A program made the translations under genes and the position numbers. From Botryotinia globosa (Eukaryota; Ascomycota; Leotiomycetes; Helotiales; Sclerotiniaceae), in the NCBI GenBank assembly GCA_014898425.1, contig RCSZ01000009.1, forward strand, positions 1,178,001-1,242,000: a stretch of 64,000 nucleotides of DNA, written 5' to 3'. This document shows positions 9,141 to 20,989 of this stretch, piece by piece (position 1 is the stretch's first letter; the number at the start of each line of letters is the position of its first letter). A model generated the notes under the pieces. It had not been told where the DNA came from, made no database searches, and saw only the letters and a list, made by a program, of their open reading frames with translations.

Positions 9141-11603
9141 ATGATACGTTCAAAAGCTCTCACGCGGAGTAGATTCGAGTACTCCAGCACAAGAACGTTG
9201 AAGCATTTCGTCCGTAGCGATGATGGTAAAAATACACATGAGGATAGATATGGAGAAACAATCAAGAATTTGAAGATTGGAAGTCACACTAGGGTTATAT
9301 TCCAGGGGTTCACAGGTATGATGAGCTATTGACCTTTTTTGGAACATGTATCATGACTGATTTGATACAGGTAGACAGGTGACATCCCAAGATTAAGAAT
9401 CATCAATGATTCCCTCACTGATACCTGCATTCTATAAAGGCTACAGCAAATGCAAAAGAATCAATAGAATGGGGAACTAATATAGTTGGTGGTGTGACAC
9501 CTGGAAAGAGCGGAGAGCATCTGGGAGTACCAGTTTTACCTACTGTAAAGGAGGCGAGTATATCATGATTACGAATACTAATTCTACTAACAACCCGAAA
9601 TAGGCAATGGAGCAACTTAAACCAGATGCAACTGGAATATACGTAGCAGCTCATCAAGCACCAAGTGCAATTGAAGAAGCTATTGAAGCAGAAGTTCCTC
9701 TTATTGTTGCTGTCGCTGAACACATTCCTATTCATGATATGCTGAGGGTATGATTCTACAAATCAACAATAAAACGGAGCTGATATGTTTAAGATACATA
9801 ATATACTGGACACTCAATCAAAAAGTCGATTGGTCGGTGCCAATGCTCCAGGAATCATTTCAGCAATCGGAAAATGTCGAATCGGTTTCCAACCCCTTTC
9901 TTGCTTCACACCAGGTCGTATAGGTATTGTCGCTAAATCGGGAACTTTAAGTTATGAAGGTACGATACTAGGCAGATGGTCTTGATCAATGCTAATACTA
10001 ATAGCCGTCGCATCAACGACCAGGGCTGGACTTGGTCAAAGTCTTTGTATTGGAATGGGTGGTGATGTATTGGCCGGTACTAATTTTGTGGATGCTTTAA
10101 AGATTTTCGAACATGATGATGATACTGATGGAATTATTATTATCGGAGAAATTGGTGGTGAAGCAGAACTTGAGGCTGCTGCTTGGATTAAGGAATACAA
10201 AAAGCGTTCCCCAAATCCCAAGTAAGTTTTCTAAAGACATTTTGAGTTACACTAACCTTTCATAGACCTATTACAGCACTCGTAGCTGGTGTTCATGCAG
10301 CTCCTGGTAGAGTCATGGGTCACGCTGGAGCTTTCACTTTACCAGGAGAACCTGATGCGTTGACAAAAATCAAGGCTTTCGAAGATGTAGGAGTTACTAT
10401 GGTCAATCATCCAGCCAAATTTGGTAATGCTATGAAGACTCTACTAGAGAGCTCCGGAAGATCAAGTAGCGGCATGGCTACAGGTAGCTATTCTCAAAAG
10501 CGAGGTATACATACTATGAGGGTACGTCCAACACCAAGGACTTCACAAATGAACATGACACAAAGAAGAACCATATATCTCAATGAAGGAGATGCGTTCA
10601 AATTGCTCGACGAAAAGAAAATCTTTATAAGTCCAGCTGGCCACACTTACCACCTTGCTATTGGCATTGATCGAAGTAACCGATGTCCATGTTTAATAAT
10701 ACAAGGACCGGGTAAAGAGAATGAGTCCTCTACAAAATCGATAAAGCTTCCATTTTCATACGATGCTGCCAGAATGTCTAATGTACTCCATCAGTGCAGC
10801 TCTCATTTGGGCTTGAGACCTCAAAGCAGGTTGTTGAATTCACTCATTTCCGGCTTGTATGAACTCTTCAAAGAAAAAGAAGCCTTCCTCCTCGAATGCG
10901 TCGTAAAAAATCAGAAAGAAGCAAAACAAGAAGGTCATCAGAGAATGGTGGTTGTAAACGCACGTTTCGGTTTCGATGATGCTGCCTTTAAAAGCTCAAA
11001 TCGGCAATCAGAAATTCATTCTCTTCCCCGCGCAGATATTCAAGATCCTGCGGAATCGGCTGCCGAAAAAGATGGTATAGTATACATCAAACTTGCCGGT
11101 GATGGTAATATCGGGACACTAGTGAATGGTGCTGGGTTAGCTATGAATACTGTAGATGCTTTGGCGGATGCGGGAGGGAAAGCTGCAAATTTCTTGGACA
11201 CTGGAGGGAAAGCGACGGCGGAAACAGTGAAGAAGAGCTTCGAGGTAATATTGAAAGATGAGAGGGTGAATGTGGTTTTTGTCAATATCTTTGGGGGTTT
11301 GACTCTAGGAGATATGATTGCCGAGGGAATCCTTCTGGCTTTCAAGGAGTTGGGAGTTAAGGTACCGGTGGTTGTTAGAATTAGAGGTACGAATGAGAAA
11401 GAGGGGCAAAGGATTGTAAGTTTTCTTTTTCTTTTTAGTTATGATCTACTTACTGGTTTGAAATGTGGTGAGATTAACAGTGTTTACTGACTTTTCTCTT
11501 AAATTTATAGATTGCTGAAAGTGGATTGCCACTATATGCATATGATGACTTTGACGAAGCGGCGGCTAAGGTGATAGAGTTAGCGAACTCCAGTGGGGCT
11601 TGA
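9141..11603 (+). CDS. Succinyl-CoA synthetase alpha-beta fusion protein, probably mitochondrial
   Basis: Eight exons: 9141-9315, 9371-9378 (8 nt), 9440-9553, 9604-9747, 9794-9959, 10005-10221, 10266-11415 and 11511-11603. They give 688 residues. Residues 1-25 are Arg/Ser/Thr-rich without acidic residues until FEYS, like a mitochondrial presequence. Residues about 50-335 match the alpha subunit: QGFTGRQ CoA-binding loop, [24 protein letters not shown], and GHAGA with the phospho-histidine at His294. Residues about 375-688 match the beta subunit, ending in the CoA-ligase fold ([22 protein letters not shown]). The beta ATP-grasp part is short. The usual EINPL is ECVVK (485-489) and the usual metal-binding Asp is Asn506. 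Intron 3 (9554-9603) is GC-AG. Canonical enzymes are two separate subunits, so this is probably a paralogue with changed or no synthetase activity. Confidence 0.85.
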
Positions 11604-14093
11604 GACTACTTTTAGATTCAACTAGTATAAATATACCAAGATCTTCTCAACGATTTAGCGTCTCATCCGCAGAGATAGAAACATTATCGGAGATATACTA
11701 AGGTGACGCGATCTACCAAGAATTTAGGATTTGAGGAAGATTTGTATGAATGATAGCTCTGCATGTTAGACAAGTACAAATCTTTCCTAAATTTGTATTG
11801 AAATGCTATTTCAAGAGCACAAAGTTTACTACTGTCAACTTACTATCATACCTGCTATTTTCAGCGCTCTACCAGTAGTCGTGGTTTAAAAACACGGATC
11901 TGAAACCCAATTCTCAAACTCGTAGCAAGCCCTGAAAGCAATTCTACTTTCCAAACGAACCATCTCTCACCAACTAATTTCATCTTTTTGTAGCAACATA
12001 CCCTCGTCTAAGAAATCGAATTCCTTCTTTCACTCGTTTAGATCTCTACTATCCCATCATGTGAATTGGTAAGGAAATTCGTTTACCATTGATTTATGAA
12101 TTTATTACGCGAGATATACCATCTAAGTTATTCGTCTAATACTAGCATCTTGTGTCATAGTGTTGTCATTTGATTACACTGATTTTGGGGTTTTAATGTC
12201 GTTCGCTTATTTTATTGTCTGGTTTATGGAGCAGTTGTTGTTAATACTTAAAGTTTATACGGTAAACGAGATGTAGGGTTGTGGTATAGGTACCTGTCGG
12301 ACGGAGTTTACGGAGGTGTATTTGATTTGTCAGTTCTTGAGCATAGTTAGTTCTAGGATTGCCGTATGAACTGCGCTTGTGCTATATAGTTCGAGGTGGT
12401 TATGAAGGGGTATGGGCTGTAGAGATAGCTTTTATGTAATGGTTGGGATGTTTATAGAACCTCGCTAGAAGGTCGATGGGTGTGGAGCAGGAAACAGTAC
12501 TAGATATTGGTGAGGGGTCGAGATTGCGTTGAGGGCTGCGGGTGGGGGGTGATAATTGTGGAGTTGTTTTTTGTCATTCGCATGAATTGTATTATTTCTC
12601 CATGTTTTGCAAATGCTTCTACTACCCTGAGAGTCTTAATACCGATATTCACTCTACCTGCGAGTCATCTGTGATTCACACTCTGCTATGTTGAGTAGTT
12701 TTTTATATGAATGTGATTCGCTTTGCATATTATTATTTTATGTCAAGTCAGGCACTTGAACACGTCAACTAAAATGGCGTGGGGAGAGAGGGGGTCGGTT
12801 GACCTAGTAGGAAGTTCTGTGATGTGGTTGAGAAACTGGACAATGTAGATAGGTTTATTCCCACTTCGGTGGAGCTTGTGTCTTTTTGGGGCGTGGGAGA
12901 TTTTAGTTGTTGATTGTTTTGGATGTTCGGATGGTAAGTCCAAATGGACGCCACAATTTTACTATACTACACTATTGCCCACATTGGATGAAAATAATCA
13001 AGCTCAAGGTTGTTACTATTGTTCATTGGCGTTATTTCCATCTTGCAGGCAGATATAAGAATAATCTGATTATTTCCAATTAATTTGAGAGCGAGTTTCT
13101 GTGTCTGCACACTGTTAGCGAATCTTACTTCTGGCTTTAAACTCTAAGTAAGACTTCGAACTTCTCGTGCTAAGTGACTCCTTTTAGTGCATGGAAATGT
13201 GGTGGTAAAGAGAGTCACTGCGGGTAGTGTCTGTCTTTGAACTGCATTATTTATGCTCTATTTGCAAGTCTTTGTTGGGAAGTTAGGAGAGATGTGGAGG
13301 AAGGTGTTGAGAGAAGAGAGTGGAAATCAGAGGTGATGGTGTGTACCTTGATAGTTCAAAATATTCAATTCACTACATGTTCGCACTGTTGTGCAAATGG
13401 ATTAGGAAGTGGTAGTATCTAGTCTCTCATTATGTGGTAATTATTATGCCTGAACATATCTATCAACCAAGTCTTTAGGAGATGCGAGAAAAAAAGATCA
13501 GTGGGTTAGTCAGTATGATTGTATGCAATCATTTTGCATATATAGCCGCTTGACAATGCTGTCCTAAAGGACAATAGTTGCATGTAACTTGATATAAATC
13601 ACGGGAACTAAAGCTTTTCTCGTGCCTATGGTATTTTCTAGTTTCTAAAGAAAGATCCAAAAGCTGTAGTAAAATATAAAGAAGAGAGGAAATCAAAGAA
13701 CGTTTTGAAAATACTGTAGGATACTAACACTATTTCAAGTAAAACTGGTCGAATCATTCTGACTTAAATCGCAATAAATCTTTAAGAAATAAGAATCGAT
13801 TAGAACATAATTACATCCGAATATGGTGTATAGTTTTGAAGTCGAGAGCCGCGAAGCTTGTATGTTCGCAATAAGCGCCAGCGTCCATCACGTGTATTTT
13901 TATTCATCTATATTACAATGAGAACCCCTGAACGATTGGTGGGATTTACCATGCCATCTTTTCGTCGTACACGAAATTTGCAACCACAGGGATCCAGACA
14001 CGTGTGACAGTCTTCAGACTAGCCACATTGCCGACTTCTTCCACCGGCCATTCTTTCTTCGACACATTAACATCTCCTTTCGAGTAAGCAAAA
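11604..14093. other. 2.5-kb intergenic region
   Basis: AT-rich, with only short open frames (12743-12943, 12876-13058, 13237-13422) lacking recognisable domains or convincing splice structure. No RNA gene is recognised. Confidence 0.5.
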
Positions 14094-15870
14094 ATGCGAT
14101 TGCTCCACACGAAAGAAACAGAGAATCTTCGAGTGCAGGAATTCACCCAACGAGATATCCCCTCGTACGCTATTCTTTCTCATAGGTGGGAGGAAGAAGA
14201 AGTCGCCTTTGAAGATATCAAAAACGGCGACTTCAAACAGAAGAAGGGATTTGCGAAGCTAGAAGGGTGTCGCAGAAGAGCCAGGGAGGATGAATATGAT
14301 TGGGTCTGGGTTGATACATGTTGCATTGACAAATCAAGCTCCGCGGAACTCAATGAGACCATCAATTCAATGTATCGTTGGTATCAAGAATCTGCAGTTT
14401 GTTACGCATATTTGTCCGATGTAAAGGAGATTGGTTCTTTGAGTCAAAGCAAATGGTTCACTCGTGGATGGACATTGCAGGAACTCATAGCGCCACGTCA
14501 TCTCATTTTGTTTGATATGCACTGGCATTCATTGGGAACGAAGAGCGAGCATGTAACTGAGATCGAGAAAAAAAATTACTGGTATTAGTGGACATGTCAT
14601 ACTCGGGGATACTTACTCAGAATCATGCAACGTTGCCCGGAGAATGTCATGGGCTTCAGAACGAGAAACTACCCGAGAAGAAGATATGGCCTACTGTTTG
14701 ATGGGATTTTTTGGTATCCATATGCTGCCAATTTATGGGGAGGGTTCCGAAAATGCATTTCTTCGACTTCAGCAAGAGATTCTTAAGCGAACTCCAGACC
14801 AAACTCTATTTTTATGGACGGCTTCTCATGAGCCCTACAATCAAGGTCTACTAGCAACTTCCGCAAGTGCATTCTGCACTCATTATGACTGCTTTAGTTG
14901 GCTGCCGCCCAAATCGTGATTACCCGACGCTTTCCGGAGTCCATATGCTTCACTTATTCCATCACATCATACACCCAGCGGTTTCCAGTCCCTCAAGAAA
15001 CATGGGGACTACCATTTAGATGACGTAACCGAAATACAACCTACTTTTGGATCTAATGGTCTGCAGTTATCATTTTTTTCCTCTAATGAAGGCGAAGATT
15101 TACTTGGAACTTACACACTCGACAGAGTCGAACGCTCCAACAGAGGCGACGAATTCCACAGACGCGACAGACTCGACAGACTCACCAGAATCAGAGGCTT
15201 CCGTAGACCCGATCACACAATTATATGTCTCGACGTCTTGAGTTGGACCAAAGACGAAATCTTTCTAGCCTTGATACCCGAATACCCTTCGGATTCTCTT
15301 ACTCCAGAAATGAGTATAGATCGAATGGGAAATTTTAGACGTCCGGTTTCCACAGATCCTGAATCCAGACCTCTAGTTGGCAATTTTTTATCCGCGAGAT
15401 TACTTCCACGCATGACCCGACGAACAATTACCGTTTCTCAAGTCGATACATCAAAACCTGGCCGTCCCAGGAAGTTCAGATTTTCCCCCATACTACCATC
15501 TGGAATAAGATTCAGCAAGGCTTTTATTTTTCAATCTGATACCTCGAGCAGTCATTTGAGTTCTTTTTCTGAACCATTTGAGTGTGTTGGGGGTGTTGTT
15601 TTATTTGATATATCGTTACAACACTGTAAACATGGTCAATTCATGATGCTGGCATTTGGAACTCGGCAACGACTTTCACCCTCCTGGTGCACTTTAGTCG
15701 CAAGCCTCCAAGAAGAGCCTTCAGATCCAGAAATCAAGCATTTATATCCCGAGAATAATGCTCTCAACTCTCGCTTGAATTCTCGTTCGTATCTTTCTCG
15801 AGATAGCTGCGTGCATCATGCATATATCAATGTTTTACACGATGTACATACTATACATTTAGATTCATGA
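14094..15870 (+). pseudogene. HET-domain protein gene, frameshifted and interrupted by a stop
   Basis: HET domains occur in fungal heterokaryon-incompatibility and immune-like proteins. The first segment (14094-14588) carries the full domain pattern: YAILSHRWEEEEVAFEDI, DWVWVDTCCIDKSSSAELNE and WFTRGWTLQELIAP. After an eight-A run (14568-14575) the homologous reading continues one frame over (ITGISGHV... then MSWASERETTREEDMAYCLMG and LPIYGEG), as expected downstream of a HET domain. A TGA at 14917-14919 then interrupts this frame, which stays open to 15870. Two separate breaks suggest a pseudogene. The homopolymer shift could instead be a sequencing error, and the TGA could in principle lie in an unrecognised intron. 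The tail (14920-15870) shows no domain I recognise. Confidence 0.75.
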
Positions 15871-18800
15871 ATAGCCCAATCACGAATCCTCAGTAAGATT
15901 AATGGCTTGATTATCTTTTTGGTCTAGTGAATGATTCGAACTAAAGAGTGAAAAAACCGATTTTCCAACAAGCAAATTCTTCGACTGTGAAGCAGTGATC
16001 CTGTTTGAGAGGACGTGAAAACCAAGTGCGTCACCACTAAGCCAACTGGATTTTTTTGTTGTGTAGGTAACGTTGGTGATCACATTACCATTTTCTGAAT
16101 CGTGCTAGAACTGAAGCCGTCGAGTTATTATGCGTTACATCTCTTTTGTCATGATAATCTCGAGTTTGGTGGAAGTTTTTAACTATCTGATAAACATGCA
16201 TGATTCATTTGAATCTCAGGAACTGCGCTGAGTAGTGGAAGTATCCATCGCAATCTTCAACCATCAAACGCCTGCTATTGATTTGGATAATCTCGAACCA
16301 ATTTCACTCATGATTGAATTCTATACAGCAGACTTTGAAGTTTGAATAATGGCTCAACTTTGAGAGGAATCCATGTCCTTTTGCCCGCAAAATATGCAAG
16401 TCACTCGGAGAAACAAAATGCATGGCCAAGCGTGTCCCATCTAAGCAATTATAAGCGTCCCGTTCCAAGGCTTTCGTGTAGAAATAATGTACGATTTAGA
16501 GAGCTTCAGATTCATCCAAGCAACGACAATGCGTCATGTGTAAATATGTAAAGATGTGGCCAAGCCGCCAGTGACGTTGACCCTTTCCAGATCTTCAGCT
16601 CTCGGATCTTTGCAATTTGAAGCCCCTCATCTTCGAGAGCCACAAACTTTCATCATCAACACAACAGCAAGAAAAGACAAGACATCATGTACCTACTGAT
16701 CTCCAACTGAAGTCTGCATTTCGTAGAGATCCCTCGAGCAGTGAACGAAGAATGTTCCAAAAGCTCCTGCACGTAGTGCATCTATGTCTTTGAAATCTCC
16801 GTTCAATTCTGCCGAGTGATGAAAATTCTCTATCTTGACTCAAGACTCACGATTCACATTCGTAAGCCCTCGCAAACAACCCCGTGGAGTTAACATCCAA
16901 AGTTTCAAAAGGAAAAAACAGAGCCTTGCTGCTTCCCATACCCCATACGAATGATATATAGTTATCATGTCATGTCAGTCAAATAGTGGATCATATCATG
17001 ACAATCAAACATGCCATCGATGATCCATGATAGTGGAATGAGTTCTTCCCGATGATCTGCCACGAAACAAACGGTGAAGGATCACCAGTAGTGTAAGTGC
17101 GGAAATATGTGTTACTTGAATAAAAAGATCTCCATAGCATCTCGGTAATGGCATCATTCTCGGTAATATGCCCGATTTGACTCTGTTTGGGATATGGATA
17201 TGCAGGTGGTACACTGGTATATGTGATTTGAATCCGAGTCTCAAATTTACCTACTACGCCTTGATGTTGGGCCAAGAGTTTAAAGAATATTGGCAAGATA
17301 AATTCTCCGACGATTAGAATTCGGGTTGAATATTAGAATGTTGGAATGTTATCGGAACCGGCGGGGCAAGGGTTGATATCAACTAACTGGATACATCTCA
17401 CATTCTCTTATCGATATCGCAACTGTACGAAGTAAGTAGCTCCGGAGTCCGTACAGATAAACCCTGCCACGACGGGAGAGATAATTGTGATGGAACTTGG
17501 TATTGAATAGAATACTGGGGTTAAAAGAAGAGGGTGTTGAATAAGATGTGCCTCATAACGGAAGAGTCATAGACATAACACCTAGTCATACTATTAAAAG
17601 GCGCAAAATCAATAGATTAATCCTTTACTTTACTTTTTCCGTCACATGAAGATATACTTCGTATCAAAGAACCAATTCCGCCATAGCTTCGGCGCGTAAA
17701 TGGGTAGATGCGGAAGTGCTAATTAGGATCAAGATGCGGGATGGTCTTAGATCTCTTGCAGCTAAAAGTTAAATTCGAGCCCGAGTCAAAAAATCCGATA
17801 ATCGGAAACAATCTCTTTGAGGTCTAGAGATATTTCCGTGATTCTAGAAGATATATTGGGATGCTGGAGAGGATATATGTAAGGAAGCATGTACATACAA
17901 AGAGACCGCTGGCCTATTCTGCGACCGCAAAGCTACTCACTCTATCCTCATGTATCCTTCCAGAATGAGCATTGCTGTAAGATACAGGAGGACAGAGATC
18001 TCATTGAAATTGTCTTGATTGGTTATGTTTACATAGTTTCAGCGGTGAACAGCGGAAAAGGAGGAGGCGAATATGCAATGGTTAAGTGCTTGCAGCTTGC
18101 ATATGCAAGGGCGGTCTTTGTCCTCAGTGCCATTTGCTGTGCCGTTGTGCAGAACATCATGTACCTAAAAGAAGAGGCTCGTGTTCTGCATGTGTACTTC
18201 AGGATATGGTATTTCAAGTGTAAAAAGCGTGCAGGATTTGAGTGATACGGCTAGGTCATGCTGGGAAGAGTGAATGGTACCTTGAACCAGGTTGCGTGCA
18301 TTTAATATACGATTGCACGAGGTCGTTCACAAACAGGGCAAGTAGACGTGACAAGAACGCGTCTCGATAATCCTTCAAGGCTTCAACATACGAAACCAAC
18401 AGTGGCTTTTCTGACGTATCATTCCAAGGCTTTCCAAGGCTTTCCAAGTTGATTTTGAAAGCGGGATGAAAATTGAAATGCGCTGGTGTGTGTGTTTCGA
18501 ATTGGGGTCTAAAATGATTAGAAATTGGGGGCATAGCCGAAAGAATCAACCCATCTGATCTGATTCTCCCGGGAATTTTGCGATTGGAATAGAATAAGGT
18601 TACCTAGGTATGTACTGTAGTAATATTTTGGCAGAAGTTTAAGATTCGGGAAGGATTAGTCGTTTTGACCAACATGAAAACGTGGAGAAGCGATGAAGGG
18701 GTTTCTATCTTCATGTTTTTTCTTTACAACCTCACCACCTCACCACCTCTACGATAAATTTGGGTGATCAGCAACGCCCGCAACAAATTAATATGTAATT

Positions 18801-20989
18801 AGCTGTGTGCGCTTTGATGTCGTGTTCCCCCAAATCGGAGTGAATTTCAATAGCACAAAAGAAAGTCAAACGGCTTTCGTAGATCACAATATAGGTAGGT
18901 ATGAATTTTGAAACCATTAGATGGCTAGGGGATGACAAGATAGCTAAGATATCAGGTTAAGGAACAGTAGCTATCATGTGATTCATGTCAGGTACCGTTC
19001 TCAGCTGACAGTTCTACTGAATATAGGCAGAAGAAGTCATGTCAATGGCACGCATGTTCCACGTTTTGTATGGAGAAGGATTTCAACATCACATAACCTG
19101 ATCGAGTAGTGCAACAATAGTAGTACAATAGTACGTACCACATCGAGGCTTGGACAATTGATTGCAGCTGACATTGGCATCGAAAAACAGGCAGGATATT
19201 CAAAGTTCGAAATGAGTATTTGCACATCTTGCCTTGAAACTTATACCTCCGTCACTCCACTCCACCCACTCTCAACTCAATCTCACAGTCTACAGAGCTT
19301 TGAGTCTTGAACGACAAGCAGGGACGAGGATACTATGCTGCCATGATTACCAAGATCCGATCAAAGTTCCTATTACTCGTGTCACCATTCGAAACCCTGT
19401 TTGGACGATTCATCGACATGACGGGGCTGAATTTGACTGCGTACTAAATGAATTTGGAGGCGATTTATAAAGTATCGCCCCGTTGACTACTGCATTGAAT
19501 GACTTGACTCTTGACTATTGAGTTCCTTGCGAAGTACTCACCGCTTCATCGCTTCATCGCTTCATCGCTTCAATATCTCTTCCCGTCGAAATCACCATGT
19601 TAAATCTCGGGAAGCCTTCTGTGACTTGATTCATGTTTCCTTTTTTCTCTTGGGAATCTTCCATGTCATGGTGATAATAATTGCTGGTTGCATGAATTAA
19701 TAGAAGTTTCCTTATCTCTCGATTTCATCCGACGATACAGGACCTACCAAGCTATCGTCTACCACCAATCACTGTTTATGTTGCACTGAGTCAACTGACT
19801 GAACTGTCACTTTGATGACCTGCTCTAGATGTGCATATTTTGCGGCGGCGAACGTGGTATTTTGTGGTTAAAATCCGTTGAAGATCCGAAGAGTTCGTCT
19901 GTCGAAGATTGAAGTTCGAACATGGGTAATTGATATCTGCACGGTCTAGTTTCTATGTTAGCAAATGACAAACCCAGTCCTTTTCAATATCAACCACTCC
20001 ATCACGCTCGAACCCTTCCTCTTTCTCCTGTTGACTAGCTTTAAATTTCATTTTAATCCACTCTTGAACTGTATAACCCCAGCCATCAGTTTCTTCCATG
20101 TCACGTACCTTGTACATAACTCAATATGCGAGGCACGTTTCGGCAATGGCGTCAAATATCATGTCAAGCTGTCATTCGCTGACTTCAGTGACTATACAAA
20201 ATCTCCGAGGACTTCAACTAGGTCACATCGGAAAACAGCTCAACATCAACCACTCAATGGTCTCCAAAGACGATTGGGTTGGAGCCAGGGAAACTGTTGG
20301 AGCCAATAGATATTGATTTCAGTGTTTGTTCACCCCACCAAGAATAGTTTCCACTTGCCCCTGGGTCCTCGATCAGGCTGGGTGGGTGGATTGACCGCCC
20401 AAAGTCGGAAAGATGGGCAAGGATCTAATTCTGCACTTCTGCACACCACCCACCTGCAGCTCAGTTCAGTTCTTTGTTTGTTCGATGATACCATCATACC
20501 ATACATACAGCACATACGCATCCATCCATCAAATGATCCCGATCTCACAGTCCATAGGTAAGACGCTTATGTATGCCGCTCCATAGTCCAACACAGACAC
20601 TTTCTCCACTTGAAAAAGTAGCTCCAAGTACCGGATACGATCATTGCAAGATTTATCATTCTTATATAGGTACTGGTGCCTACATCTTGAGGTGATTCTT
20701 GGACCTTCATTGCGTCTGAACTAGATCTGTCAGGATATTTGGGCTGGTCTCTGAGGATCAATAGACCCTAAGACTCGTTCTCTTATTTCTCTTTACCCTA
20801 ACCTTTTTCATCCTCTTTTGTTCACTTATACTTCATATTCATTACGACATTTTTCAAATCAAGACCAAGGAGTGAGAAGTAAGAAAAGGACCCAGTCGGT
20901 TCAACAGTTCAACGACTGATAACAATGTTTGGATAATATAAATCGAGCTTGATACTTGCTCTTTGGCCAAGCAACCTCACTTCATCATA
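15871..20989. other. 5.1-kb gene-poor region
   Basis: Only short open frames (for example 17889-18245, 19965-20309) without recognisable domains, consistent splice sites or biased codon use. It contains a 10-bp repeat near 19540-19570 (CTTCATCG-type units) and an ACCTAGGT palindrome at 18602-18609. It may hold the promoter of the surface-protein gene and non-coding transcripts, but nothing is demonstrable. Confidence 0.5.

Noticed and set aside
15047..15241. Ser/Thr/Asp-rich open frame (STDATDSTDSPESEAS) inside the broken HET gene
   Set aside because: It is an alternative frame of a repetitive GAC-AGA stretch. The HET frame stays open across it and continues to 15870.
16560..20960. Possible transposon remnant in the 5-kb gap
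   Set aside because: No terminal repeats, transposase or reverse-transcriptase motifs could be seen on either strand.
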